Counted from the first letter of the stretch, positions 22,525 to 33,577 are shown. The stretch is DNA of 64,000 nt from Hexactinellida sp. DTS-2022 (GCA_028753945.1 JAPNXP010000005.1:1178001-1242000), one strand, 5' to 3'. The notes: generated from the letters alone by a model not told the origin. Translations and numbers: made by a program.

Positions 22525-23259
22525 ATGGGCTGTTGTCCGTCCAGTTCGTTCGACCAGCCTCTGCCCAGTTCTCCTCTCCGCACTAGCTCCCTCGCTTCCG
22601 CTCTCTTCGACCCCTCCTCTCCCCCCTCCCCCGCGGGCCTCCCGCCCCCCTACAGCCTGCAGCCGCTGTCCGGACACAAGTCCCTTACGCTGCCCGGCTC
22701 GGACAGCTCCATCCCACTCAGAGGCTGGGGCGGGGCCGTGCAGGGCCCTGTAGCCGCCTGGGGGCCGGTCAGCAGGGAGCAGCAGCGCCTCGAGACACAG
22801 GTGCAGTTCCTGCAGCAGTTCATTTCTATTCTGCAGCAGGAGGACCGCGGTAATGCACAGGATTCCATTCTGCCAGTTGAGTCGCTAGGGGATTTGGATG
22901 ATATGGATAGACTGCCTGCTCTCAGCGCACAGTGCAATATTCCTCCTCTCACATTCCCGATGTCCCCTTGTGTTGCTAGCTTTCCCGTCAGCCCGATCTC
23001 TTCCAACAGTCCTCTCAGACTCCCCCCCTTAGACCCGGCGCCCGACAGCAACGACCCGGAAGTTGCCCCCTGTCCGCCCCACGCCCACCGGTCTCACGAG
23101 CGGAGGAAGAGAAAGAAGAGAAGACGGAGGCGCGCCACTATCGCCCCCGCTCCTCTCTCCTCCGAGTATCCGGTGCTGACTCTGCAGAGACCTTTCACAT
23201 CTCCCAACCTGAGAGCGACGCTAGCCAGCCCCCTAGGGGCTAACCAAACTGACTTCTGA
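22525..23259 (+). CDS. Unrecognised protein with predicted lipidated N terminus
   Basis: A 244-residue single-exon frame that is much more GC-rich than its surroundings. I chose the ATG at 22525 because it gives MGCCPSSSF. Gly2 with Ser6 fits the N-myristoylation consensus, and Cys3/Cys4 are classic palmitoylation sites, so membrane attachment is predicted. Then come a Ser/Pro-rich stretch (about 10-60), a short glutamine-rich coiled-coil candidate at about 85-107 (EQQRLETQVQFLQQFISILQ), a Pro-rich middle, and a strongly basic run at about 190-203 (HERRKRKKRRRRR). The last block contains LQRPFTSPNLRATLASPL. I do not recognise the family. Coding status is supported by length, composition contrast and clear start and stop context, but not by homology. 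Confidence 0.65.
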   Translation: MGCCPSSSFDQPLPSSPLRTSSLASALFDPSSPPSPAGLPPPYSLQPLSGHKSLTLPGSDSSIPLRGWGGAVQGPVAAWGPVSREQQRLETQVQFLQQFISILQQEDRGNAQDSILPVESLGDLDDMDRLPALSAQCNIPPLTFPMSPCVASFPVSPISSNSPLRLPPLDPAPDSNDPEVAPCPPHAHRSHERRKRKKRRRRRATIAPAPLSSEYPVLTLQRPFTSPNLRATLASPLGANQTDF

Positions 23260-23765
23260 TAAGAATTAATTAATCGTATTGTTACGAAATTATTTATTTA
23301 TTTAGTTATTGTTTATATTAATTTATGAATGACAGGTTTTGAAGTCCTCAGTTTTAAATCTTGTAACTTTCTGTTGAAACCTAGATGGTTAATTTAGAGT
23401 AGCAAATCAATTTAGTTGTGATTTTGACATTTAGCCCATACCCCGGCGCTTATTGTTATTGTGGACCAAATTTACCCTCAATTTTTTTTGAAAAATGCAG
23501 AAAATAATATTTGGGTGGAATATAATGGTTCTCAACTACATTAAGTAGTATCAACATTGCATAAATCAATGAATTATGCTTCCGTTAGCAACTAATGCCT
23601 ATTGGATATTAATATTGATTTGCAAATGCCATTTTTATTGATCCGGCGCTTATTCGGGGAAATACGTTATCCCTCAATTCGGTTTTATTGATTTCTGGAT
23701 AGAATAGCCTTTACTTATTCCCAACAAATTATGAATACTAAGTCCTCTAAGTTTCAATCTAACTA
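23260..23765. other. Intergenic, no feature recognised
   Basis: AT-rich 3' flank of the preceding gene. CCGGCGCTTATT occurs at about 23440 and 23643, hinting at an old repeat. No gene seen. Confidence 0.4.
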
Positions 23766-24120
23766 CAGTATAATCTCATTAATACGTACACCAGGGGACC
23801 GTTAAAATGTGTACTCATCCGAAATTCGTATTAACCGGTGTCATTTGTATTGAAAGGCTTTGAGGAGGACTGAAATAATGTACGTATTAACCGGTGTCAT
23901 TTGTATTGAAAAGGCTTTGAAGAGGACTGAAATAATGTACGTATTAACCGGTGTCATTTGTATTGAAAAGGCTTTGAAGGGGACTGAAATAATGTACGTA
24001 TTAACCGGTGTCATTTGTATTGAAAAGGCTTTGAAGGGTCTTAAATAGTGTACGTATTAATTGGTGTCATTTGTATTAGAAAGGCTTTGAAGGGGACTGA
24101 AATAGTAATAGGTTCTGCTG
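23766..24120. mobile_element. MITE with internal 57-bp tandem expansion upstream of DPCD
   Basis: Begins TA-CAGTATAATCTCATTAATA and ends GGTTCTGCTG-TA, the AATACGTACACC MITE family. Between the ends, the unit TTAACCGGTGTCATTTGTAT plus GGCTTTGAAGGGGACTGAAA is repeated five times with an exact 57-bp period (23830, 23887, 23944, 24001, 24058). The array ends only about 32 bases before the DPCD start codon. Unexpanded relatives lie near 25965-26080, 27318-27475, 33062-33345, 34396-34590, 44816-44960, 53990-54250, 60215-60360 and 61055-61205. Confidence 0.85.
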
Positions 24121-24152
24121 TAAGTTTGTAACCACATGTACATTGTGCACAG

Positions 24153-24770
24153 ATGGCTGTGTCTAAGCCTGCGTCAGCTGATAGCTGGCTAGAAGAGCTG
24201 AGGAGCTCTAAGAAAACGTGTCTGGTCTCAGAGGGAAAGAAGAAGGTGCACTACCTATTCGGCAGCGGAGTGGAGATGGCAGAGGAATATGAATTGAAGT
24301 CTGGAGCTCTGTTGCTAAGGAAATTCAAACGAAAGCGTATTTTAGGCGGGGAAGGGAAATGGGAGATTGAAGTTGGCAACAGCGTGTTACCAGCTGACCA
24401 TGACGGTCAGTTTATTTCTGAGAGTTTCAGCAACCCGATTATAACCAGGACAGATACGCCTACACACTTTCAATGGAGAATTAGGAACTTAATTTATCCA
24501 CGGTCCAACTACATTGTAAGTTGTGAGACGAGCGAGATTGTAGTTAGGACGGTTAATAAGAAGTATTACAAGAAGATTAGAATACCTGATATGGAAAGGT
24601 GTGAGATTATGCTTGATTCGAATGGTCTCTCCTTCGACCATGCTAACAATACACTAATTATTTCTTATAAAAAACCGCAAGCTATTCTCACTCTGGAAAA
24701 GAAGGTATTTCAGGAAATCTCAAAACTGAAGGCCAGTGAAGACGGACAGGTTGACTGTGCACAAAGTTAA
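24153..24770 (+). CDS. DPCD: DPCD, ciliary protein
   Basis: A full-length 205-residue protein in one exon, the usual size for this family. Family landmarks are clear: SWLEELRSSKKTCLV at the start, KKVHYLFGSGVEMAEEYELK, FQWRIRNLIYPRSNY, IVVRTVNKKYYKKIRIPD and SFDHANNTLIISYKKP. DPCD (deleted in a mouse model of primary ciliary dyskinesia) is needed for motile cilia and has been linked to R2TP/RUVBL chaperone assembly of axonemal components; it adopts a CS-like fold. The start is the ATG after CATTGTGCACAG, which could itself be a splice acceptor for a 5' untranslated exon. A tandem-repeat MITE lies just upstream and another MITE 60 bp downstream. Confidence 0.95.
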   Translation: MAVSKPASADSWLEELRSSKKTCLVSEGKKKVHYLFGSGVEMAEEYELKSGALLLRKFKRKRILGGEGKWEIEVGNSVLPADHDGQFISESFSNPIITRTDTPTHFQWRIRNLIYPRSNYIVSCETSEIVVRTVNKKYYKKIRIPDMERCEIMLDSNGLSFDHANNTLIISYKKPQAILTLEKKVFQEISKLKASEDGQVDCAQS

Positions 24771-24830
24771 TTAATGATTTATTAAATATAGTAGGTATAT
24801 TATTTTCGGTTATATCTTTACGACTTACTT

Positions 24831-25010
24831 ATATCGGCCAACACCTTTTCAATTTAAAAACCCTGCTTCGCAAAGTTGAATTTTTACCATCCTTTTGTAT
24901 TACAAACTCGTCCAAAAAGCGTGACAATAGGGAGGTGTCCAATTTTCCTGGAATTTTCGTTACGTAACGTTTTAACAACCCCTTGCATTAGAAAAGGTGT
25001 TGGCCGATAT
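24831..25010. mobile_element. Fold-back MITE, GGCCAACACCTTTTC family
   Basis: Ends ATATCGGCCAACACCTTTTC and GAAAAGGTGTTGGCCGATAT are exact inverse complements of 20 bases. Related fragments with TTCACCTTTGCGAAGCCGGG lie near 47400-47505 and 60780-60880. It follows the DPCD stop by 60 bases and may carry its polyadenylation region. Confidence 0.85.
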
Positions 25011-25084
25011 TTTGAAGTACGTAGTTCCTTATTACATTGTGAACAATTTTTCGTCTGCTTAATTTTAAGGTTTTTTAATTAAGA

Positions 25085-25222
25085 ACAAGCCCTATGGTCC
25101 CAAATTAACGACTTATATAGGGTTGTAATAAGTTGAGTTCGCTTATTATCAAGTCTCTCTATTATGGAACAATTTTTGGTCCCTTGAATGCCATAATAAA
25201 ATAAATTGACCTGACTGTAATA
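25085..25222. mobile_element. MITE fragment, GTTGAGTTCGCTTATTATGA family
   Basis: Contains GGGTTGTAATAAGTTGAGTT, TCTCTATTATGGAACAATTT and ends GACCTGACTG-TA. Other copies are near 29455-29810, 30655-30790, 47640-47818, 56330-57415 (interrupted) and 62389-62587. Confidence 0.75.
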
Positions 25223-25293
25223 TTATTATTCGGCGAGTATATACTGTTTTACGAGATTACCTTGGTTACCTGAAGCGGCACTAGCTATTCTTA

Positions 25294-28095
25294 ATGAATA
25301 TGGGCAGGAAGACTTGGCTTATGACCCCGGACCCCTACCACATACCCGGGTACTGCGGCTACTGTCCCCAGCTCAAGTACCACATCGGTAGAACATTCGG
25401 GGGCCACACACACAACTTGCTGACCAGCAGAGAGGTGGCTTGCTCCGGCCGGAGTGTTCTGGCTAGCACAGAGCCAGCGCAGTACTGTGAGGAGCAGTCT
25501 CCCTTCTACGATAGGTATGTTAGTATAGTATGTACAGTCAACTCCCGTTATAACCAAGTCGGATATAACGAAGTAATTCAATGGTACGGAAATCCTTCTA
25601 TCTTTTACATTATAAAACTTCGGTTACAACGAAATTCCGCTTATAACGAAGTCATTTAAATCCCGTATAGCCTCTAAGCTATAGATTTTAATTCGGTTAT
25701 AACGAATTCTGCTTTAAACTAACTCCGGTTATAACGAAATCAGTTTATAATAAACTCCGGTTACAACGAAATTCAACTTGTAATGAACTCTTTTTAGATC
25801 TAACTCCGCTTATAACGAAATGATAATATGGTCCCGAGCACTTCGTTATAACGGGAGTTGACTGTACTTATTCTAAGCTGTATTGTATTATAGAATAAGT
25901 AAACATACATATTCATGAAACCAAACTAATCCTAGAGACTAGCTTCCAAATTACTTTAGAACCTTGTTAGTACGAACATGGTTAACACGAAATTCCGGTT
26001 AATACGAACAGTATTTCAGTCCCATTCAAAGCCTTTCCAATACAAAAAACATTAGTTAATTAATACGAATTCTCGATAAGGATCCTATGTAAAAAATTAT
26101 AGATTACCATTCCTATAAAAAAGAGAGCCTCAAGGCAAAGCCCAAATATTAACTATTAACTAACATGAGGTGTAAATACCGACCTGTTAGACATTGCTTT
26201 TGACCATTTAACATTCCATTTGATAGGCCTATTCACCCGGGTGGAGACGAGCTATCCTCTTACCGTCCCGAACTGAAACTAACCTCGTCCATGGTCCCTG
26301 GCTACACCGGCGTTATTCCCAAGGGACAGCACTACTTCGGCTGTCGCTACGCGCTCGCCTCCAGACACGCGATCGACGATTTCCAGCGCGACCAAAGCCA
26401 GTTACACAAACAGGCCATAGAAATGCGTCGAACAGCTGAGCTGCAGAGAGATCCCGCTCTGAGGGAGAGTATGACGTCATCACATCACACCACGCCGCTG
26501 ATGGCTAGGTCGGAACACCCAGAGCCGTATGTGACAGATTTCGCGAGGCAGCACACAGAGTCCGCATTCCTATTGCCGCCTGGACACCCAGATAAGAGGT
26601 TAGTCAGTAGTGCAAGAATATTTACAGAAAGTAAGTATGTACGTACTGTTGTATGACAGTTTACTACCATGACAGACTTACTACCTCTATTACTAGTACC
26701 ATGGATGTTCTCTATCCATGGTACTAGTAATAGAGGTAGTAAGTCTGTCATGGTAGTAAACTGTCATACAACAGTTGCTGTATGACAGTACTAACCGAGT
26801 GTTGTGCTAACCGAGTTTACCCTACATATAAATACATACTGCTTTATAAACTTAAAATACAGTAAAATTCCGTTTAAATTAGAAATTTCATGTCTAATGG
26901 TGCCATAATTTCTAAAAATATTTTTGAATTTTTGGATGAATTTACAGTGAACACATACAACATATAGAGCTTGCGAAATAAGCAATAAAATTAGTCGAAA
27001 TGGTTTTGTCGAAGCTTAATTGGGTCACTTTGGTTCGAGCAGTGTTTTAATTAAGCCAATTAAGCTGAGGAAATATTGCAACTAACTGATTCCCTTCCGT
27101 AAACCCTACGAAATCTCGTTGAACCAAATTAACCGGTTGGTCTATTGAGCGGAATCTACTTTGCTTTGTTCCCAAGCAAGCTAATAATATTCTTACACAA
27201 TTTAATTATAGATACAGAGCTCAGTTGTTTCTAATACTAATTCAGGCACTGAGAAAGGTCTATTTTGACAGTTTTAAAATTGAAAGTAAGCCTGGCTCTT
27301 TTACTATAAAAAAACTGAGCTATATAATCTCGTTAGTACGAACACGGTTAATATACGAACGCTATTTCAGTCCCCTTCAAAGCCTTTTCAATACAAATAA
27401 TATTGGTTAATATAAATTCCGAATAAGGCGAACGTATTTTTCCAGTCCCCTGGTGTTCGTACTAACGAGGTTATAGACTTATAGTAGTGTATATAAATAT
27501 TCTCTCACTTAACTATTCACACTGTATATATATAAGTATTCTCTTACTTAATAACTATTTACACTGTATATATAAGTATTCTCTCACTTAACTATTCACA
27601 CTGTATATATATAAGTATTCTCTTACTTAATAACTATTTACACTGTATATATAAGTATTCTCTCACTTAACTATTCACACTGTATATATATAAGTATTCT
27701 CTTACTTAATAACTATTTACACTGTATATATAAGTATTCTCTCACTTAACTATTCACACACCAGGTTTATGTCTGGCTACACCGGATTCGTCCCCAAGGC
27801 GCAGAAGTACCTGGGAGAGGGCTACCCTATCATTTCGCAGCAGGCCCTCTCAGAGCACTTCGGGGAGCAGAATCGACTCGACAGACTCAAGACCGCTCCG
27901 GTAGAGATTAGCCGCCGCGCGGGATCAGCTGTTCGACCCGAGACAGTCGAGCCTAAATCCGGGAGTCTGCTGTACCCCAAGACCTCGGGTCTAGTGCCGA
28001 GGTACACAGGACACATTCCATCTCACCGCTTCAGTTTCGGTGTTCCGTTCGGACAGAGTACACAGAACGCGCTTGCTACACTCCCTAGAGAGTAG
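25294..28095 (+). CDS. CIMIP2B: CIMIP2B (FAM166B-like) ciliary microtubule inner protein
   Basis: Three exons join in phase to 307 residues: 25294-25514, 26227-26598 and 27765-28095 (stop included), all with GT donors and AG acceptors. The family's repeated motif is present four times: HIPGYCGYCPQLKYHIGRTF near the start, MVPGYTGVIPKGQHYFG at the exon 2 centre, FMSGYTGFVPKAQKYLG at the start of exon 3 and VPRYTGHIPSHRFSFGVPFG near the end. This matches the CIMIP2 (FAM166) proteins that bind inside axonemal doublet microtubules of cilia and sperm flagella. Intron 1 contains a complete TA-flanked MITE. Intron 2 contains a perfect 62-bp hairpin and a 79-bp tandem repeat reaching almost to the exon 3 acceptor. 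Same strand and neighbourhood as DPCD, another cilium gene. Confidence 0.93.
25535..25864. mobile_element. TA-flanked MITE in CIMIP2B intron 1
   Basis: Starts CAGTCAACTCCCGTTATAAC and ends with its inverse GTTATAACGGGAGTTGACTG. TA lies on each side (25533-25534, 25865-25866). The interior repeats ATAACGAAATTC-like phrases. This is Tc1/mariner/pogo-type architecture with no coding capacity. Confidence 0.9.
26645..26775. repeat. Perfect 62-bp hairpin in CIMIP2B intron 2
   Basis: Bases 26645-26706 and 26714-26775 are exact inverse complements with no mismatch, separated by the 7-base loop GTTCTCT. The arm starts ACTGTTGTATGACAGTTTAC and ends TAGTACCATGGAT. A diverged relative (GTAATAGAGGTAAGTAATCC, GTCATACAACAGTAC) lies near 53150-53215. 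Confidence 0.95.
27498..27760. repeat. 79-bp tandem repeat abutting an exon
   Basis: Just over three copies of a 79-bp unit, itself a dimer of two similar halves (CTCACTTAACTATTCACACT and CTTACTTAATAACTATTTAC). The array runs into the exon 3 acceptor of CIMIP2B (AG at 27763-27764), so it supplies the branch and pyrimidine region of that intron. Confidence 0.9.
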
Positions 28096-28541
28096 TGACC
28101 TATCTTCTCTGCTAATCACCGATATATTGTTTCTATCAGTACTGTATTTAACCATTAGTATTATACACTTATTACACTATTGCTAATAACCATTCGGGAA
28201 TAGGTTAACTAATTCAATTATCGTAGTTACTCGAATAGTAACTCAACCCGAATAATCGCCCCCTAAAAGGTTTAAACTTGTTAATTGCGAATAAATGTTA
28301 ACTATACCACTATCTAATGGGTACCGTACCTAACAAGGAAAACCGTCAATAAGGGAGTTGTTAACAAGTAATGGAATCTAACGTATTTCCTCAAATAGCA
28401 AATAGTATCTCTACTTAGATAATAGCGGTCGGCTAAAATTAATATTCGCCTCGGCTACTATTCGAGTAAATACGGTTTTCAAGAATGACTAGATTTACGA
28501 TATCAATTGTTCCTGTGTCCAATACATTGAGATATGTTATA

Positions 28542-28962
28542 CAGTAGACCCGACCCCCGCTAATCCGAACAGAGGTGTTCTGATTCTAAATATTCTGTTC
28601 CGATTAGTGAATTCTTTCGGATTAGTGATTTAATACATTTTATATACGTATGCATCTATAAAATGAGAACTTCGATAATCCGAACAATTTTATCCAAACC
28701 TTTGTAATCTTAGCAAAACGTAGCGTACAGTGGTGTTCGCATAATAGCAAATCGCATTTGCTATTAGAGGATTAATTAATATTAAATACTCGCTTGGGGA
28801 CTAAAAATAACTTGTAAATAGAGCAATTGCTATTAGGCTAATACCACTGTACTACTTAATGTCTGAAACTTATTAGTTATACTTACATATTTAAGACTTC
28901 TTCCTCACTTTTATTAGAAATATTTTTATAGATCTCCCATTCGGATTAGCGAAGGTCTACTG
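28542..28962. mobile_element. MITE with a second MITE nested inside
   Basis: The outer element starts TA-CAGTAGACCCGACCCCCGC and ends GCGAAGGTCTACTG. The inner element at 28728-28849 has ends CAGTGGTGTTCGCATAATAG and the approximate inverse CTATTAGGCTAATACCACTG with TA on both sides. The inner family recurs near 46060-46218, 52630-52690 and 63908-64000. Confidence 0.85.
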
Positions 28963-29022
28963 TGCACATTTTATGGTTTAATGTATATTCACTATACAAT
29001 TAGTATAATTTAATTATTTCCA

Positions 29023-30400
29023 ATGGAGACAAGCCAAGTTCAGATTCTGGAAATAATAAGGACAGCTTTGCCTGGCGTAGAACATTTCGTACAAGAAACT
29101 TTAGCGTTTGAGTCTGTGTCAGATTCCGCGCGCATAGAATGGGCTGTGTTAATACAAAACTTAACTAAACTGCAGCACAACAAGTTAACGCTTCAGGAAT
29201 GTATATCTCAAATACAGGCAGAACATAATGAGCAGGATACTTCCACACCACAGCAACTCAATGCGACGCCTGGAATGTTGATAGATACGACACCTGTAAT
29301 AAATTCTGTTAGCACTAATGCTGTACAGAAATTCGAGGTATCAAGCTTAGATATGATTGTGAATGAAACCGATAATTCCAACAACGCAATTGGAGGTAAG
29401 CATGGATATTCATGCACATTCCTATTTGTAATATTTTGATGTTAATAAAGTTGTCACAGTCAGGTCTGCTTAATAATTAATATGAAAACTTTATTACAGT
29501 AGATGCCGGATATAAGAACACCAGTTATAAGAACATTATATTGGAAAACGTTTCCCATATTCACCTATATAATTTATGCCAGTTATAAGATTATGTCGGT
29601 TATAGGATTAGGACATGTCGGATATATTCCCGAAAATGTTCTTATATCCGGCATCCACTGTATTATCAAGCCTTATGGTCCAAATTTTACAACTTACATA
29701 GGGTTTGTATTTAGTTGAGTTCGATTATTATGAAGTCTCTATTATTAACACAATTTTTACTCCCTTGAATGTTCATAAATTTATAATTAAATAACTAACT
29801 GTACTTTGGTGTTCATAAATTGTATCCTTGGCAACGGTTTGAGTGTTTTGATATGTATTTATTATAGTTACAGAGGAGCCAGCAGCTAGACTAACATTAC
29901 CAGAACTTCTCAACCCTCCCTGCACTGACTCGGCTAACTCAGAATTGTCAGGCGATGCGAATAATGTAGCGTTTGTAGCGCAATACACCATGGATACCGA
30001 TCAGCAATACTGCTGTTCTGTTTGCTCAAAGAAGTTTGCTCGCAAGCAACATTTGCGTCAGCACTTGAGTGTGCATAGCGGATACAAGCCGTATCACTGT
30101 AGCTTCTGTATTCGTAAATTCCTGTATCCTTCTCTCCTGAGAGAACATCTGAAATTACACATTGAACCTCCTTTCCAATGCACACACTGTACGCAGAAAT
30201 TCATTCATAAAAAGGTGTTTGATAAACACGTGCGAACACATCTTCCTGGGAAACCATTTGAGTGTAAGGAATGTGGTAAGTTTTATAGAAGTCGTCCAAT
30301 GTTAAAAATGCACTTGGATAAAATGCATGTTTCAACAAAGTTGTTGACAAGTGAGACAAGTGTGAAAATGAGTGTGCCTTCACTTATCAGTCAGTTATAA
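29023..30400 (+). CDS. Four-finger C2H2 zinc-finger protein
   Basis: Two exons, 29023-29395 and 29868-30400, join in phase to 301 residues. Exon 1 encodes an unrecognised N-terminal region starting METSQVQILEIIRTALPG, with helix-forming and Asn/Thr-rich parts. Exon 2 carries four tandem C2H2 fingers: CSVCSKKFARKQHLRQHLSVH, then HCSFCIRKF...HLKLH, QCTHCTQKF...HVRTH and ECKECGKFY...HLDKMH. The linkers (HSGYKPY, HLPGKPFE) resemble the canonical TGEKP type, so sequence-specific DNA binding in the nucleus is likely. Orthology cannot be assigned. The intron holds a TA-type MITE (29503-29660) and part of another. Confidence 0.9.
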
Positions 30401-30654
30401 CAACAAAAGATTGAACCTTTTATACAATATTTCAGTGTATAAGTATATAAGTATCCCATTTGAATTGTTGTATGTTATTGTAATACTTTATCATTAATTT
30501 CTAATTGTTTAAGATCAACCTTTCCAATATAATTTCAACACTGGAAAGGTCATTACTCAGTAGTAGTATTAACATCAAAAACCACTTTTTTTAATCTGGT
30601 TTTTATGTTAAAAAGTGCTTATTATGAAAAAACATTTATGTATGATGCTATGAA

Positions 30655-30790
30655 CGAGCCCTATGGCCCAATTTAATAACTGACATAGGGTTTGTATTAA
30701 GTTGAGTTCACTTATTGTAAAGTCGCTCTACTACATATGAGCACAATTTAGGTCCCATGAAGTTAAAAATTCATGATAAATGAACCTGAA
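30655..30790. mobile_element. MITE fragment, GTTGAGTTCRCTTATT family
   Basis: Contains AACTGACATAGGGTTTGTAT and GTTGAGTTCACTTATTGTAA, matching the family at 25085 and 62389. The left end is degraded. Confidence 0.65.
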
Positions 30791-30904
30791 ATTATAAGTA
30801 GGCCATTATTCAAGATAGTCTTTATCGTCATACTTGGCGTTTTATATGTTGTCAGTTGAACCTGTTTTTTTCTAACCATTTCTTTTCAGATAAAATATAT
30901 TAGG

Positions 30905-32420
30905 AAAAAATCAAAAATTGCAAGCTGTGCCGAGGCCCGAGAGCATTTCCTTTTGGAGGCACAACTAATTACCCAACCACCAAATCTAGTGCCGACAAAG
31001 GGAAATGCTGTCTGCACAGATTGCAATTTTGGATTTTTTATTTAAGAGTTATAGCGGATAGATTCTCAACCGTAGTTAATGAATACAGTTAATCGTGACC
31101 TTCATATATATGGCCATACCACTGAGTATATATTTCTGGACCCTGAATTATTACTGTGCCGACTATACTATAGTATAGTGGCCCAGTTCTAATCTTAGTG
31201 CTTTGGTTAGTTATTAGTCCGTAGCCTCTCTACTGAACAGAGTTTTACTAACTAAGAGCCCAAATTTTCAGGATATGTGTCTCATGGGTTACAGATGTGC
31301 ACCTGGGGTCACGTTTTATTATCACATTTTTTTGGACACATTTTTGCACCTGTTTAATATTAGAAAAAGAACAATAAATAGTGCGCGAATATTCTATTTA
31401 TATGCATTCGATAGAGAATTAAATTCTACACCTTTTCACAGTGCACGAATTTTCAAATTGTACTTAGTTTGTGCCACAATTGAGTTGCAAGTTTCCTTTG
31501 TTTACTAACACTTCAGTTCAATTGAAAGTGTTAAATCTAATTCTATTGTTTCAACTCGTTATTATTATATTGATTCAACTTGTGAGATCGAGTAGGCTTC
31601 TATTTTCCAATTGAAAACTAAGATTCTACATTCCATAACAACGACAGATTATGTGATTATATTTCCTTCTGCAAGAATACTCTTGCACTGTTAATATACT
31701 GACGTAATTAATAATAATTAATTAAGTCAGTATATGACTTATATAGATGCTCCCAATTTGTTTATTAGGGGTTATCGAGTGTGCGGAATTGAAATTTGAT
31801 AGCCAAATTAATTAATTAATTATTTATGACAAAATAATTAAACTTAATAAATATAAGTTGACATTGAAATTGGTGTTAAATTATAAATATTATTAATAAT
31901 TATTTATACTAATTAATTAAATATCATAAATCTCAGAGATCATAGAAGATAGAAACAAACTTTCAAATTATCAATTGGTCCTTATGGCACGTGCCACCTA
32001 TACAAGTGGGTCTTGACACCTTGAGGTGATGATGACATCGTTAAAAAAATGTGTTTTTACAATTTTGCTAATTTGATATTTAAAATAGGTTAGTTGATGT
32101 TGGGTGATGACCCAACACTCACATAAAATATGCTGAGTCATTAGCTATTATATTCTACTCAAACTTGAATATCTCTAAAATTATATGAACTAAATGGAAA
32201 CTTCCACCACTCTAAGGGTCGATGCCTTCTGTAACACCTTTTTGAAATAATTAAACACCTTCATAGTGATGATGACATGGCGAAAAAAAAATCCAAAATT
32301 GCAGCCTGCGCCGACAGCATGTTCTTTTGGAGGCACTATAAATAAACAACCAACAAAATATAGTGCCACCAAAGGAACATGCGTCGGCACAGGCTGCAAT
32401 TTTGGATTTTTTTAAGTCCA
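30905..32420. repeat. Second locus of the 1-kb cluster repeat
   Basis: Contains a diverged hairpin copy (30905-31043), one palindromic unit with ACTATACTATAGTATAGT (31145-31195), the CACCTGGGGTCACG landmark, the 3715-4260-type module (31640-32200) and a well-conserved hairpin copy (32283-32413). The order matches the arrangement seen at 3000-4500, so it is a dispersed copy of that compound unit. No gene seen. Confidence 0.8.
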
Positions 32421-33569
32421 TTGATAAATAGATTATTTATATTTATCTCCATAACTACAATAACTAGTAGTGGGGCAGCATAGCAATAAAATTGTTCAAT
32501 TTTTGATACAAGCATGAAAATTGGCACAGACATAGATAAATATATTATAAAAAGATATGGATATGGAGGCATCACGAAATTTTAATATTTTCAAGATGGC
32601 GGCCAAAATTGTGGGAAAGTGTCGGACAAAAGCCCGTTCTCGCGAATACTTGTTAAATGAGCTCGTAGATTGTTTATATGCGCATAGTTATTCTCAAATG
32701 ACTGTGCGGTGAAGAAAGAGGGGTCACTCGATAGGGTAAAAACAATATTTGAGAATGTAATGTATCACATTCCAGCGTAGTCAAGGAATGCCCTCCCTCC
32801 CAAACATGGTCATGTCACTCATGTGACCCCTATAATGACTGAAAATCTTATGCTGATTACGAAGATCAGCATTAAACATGGATTAAACTTCAATTGGCAG
32901 AGTTAATTTGCTTTTGTATGCATATATGTACTACAGCAGCGATTCCCAACCTTTTTCAACCGTGGACCCCATATAGTCATTCTGTGGACCCCCTCCCATT
33001 GATCGTAATACGTCTTGTGGACCCCTAAGGGGTCCATGGACCCCAGGTTGGGAACCACTGACTACAGTATAACTCGGTTAGTACGTAGTTCGGCTTAGTA
33101 GGACTAATTTTTTTAACCATTTTGGTAAATTTCTATCTACACTATCTCAATATAATGTAAAGTCAGTTAGTTTTCGTGTCTTCTATTTCGGCTATTTTTC
33201 CCTAGTCTATTTGCACGTTCATTATAACAAATTGGTATCAATCGGTGTTATTCGAATTGAAGATTATTTGAAGGTTCCAAAAATTGTGTTCATAGTAACC
33301 GGCAATTCGCATTATCCGTGTTCGTACTAATGAGGTTATACTATATATTTCAATTTTTGAATTTAATTAGGATTAATTTCAGTTTAAGTGCTCAAAAATA
33401 TTTAGGCGATAACATTCAGGGGCTAATGATTTTAAGAAACTATTGATGAATCTATATTATTACAACTCGACTATTGTTTGTTTGTATGTGTGTGACCACT
33501 GTGTGTGTTTGTTTGTCCAGGTTGCATTAAAGTGATGGGGGAATAGAACTGCATTTATATACGAACTAA
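32421..33569. other. Intergenic with small transposon remnants
   Basis: No gene recognised. At 32937-33060 an element with ends CAGCGATTCCCAACC and GGTTGGGAACCACTG has the Charlie/hAT look, with CTACAG on both sides; a related fragment is near 45805-45895. A MITE of the TTAGTACG type lies at 33062-33345. From about 33470 a dispersed repeat begins (TGTGTGTTTGTTTGTCC) that ends near 34150 with GCGACCGAGACCGAAGG. Its relatives are at 35755-36410, 39895-40275 and, reversed, 55525-55735 and 61500-62155. Confidence 0.6.
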
Positions 33570-33577
33570 CTTCCAAA

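Noticed and set aside
22486..23051. Minus-strand frames opposite the GC-rich gene
   Set aside because: Antisense shadows of the plus-strand frame, explained by high GC content.
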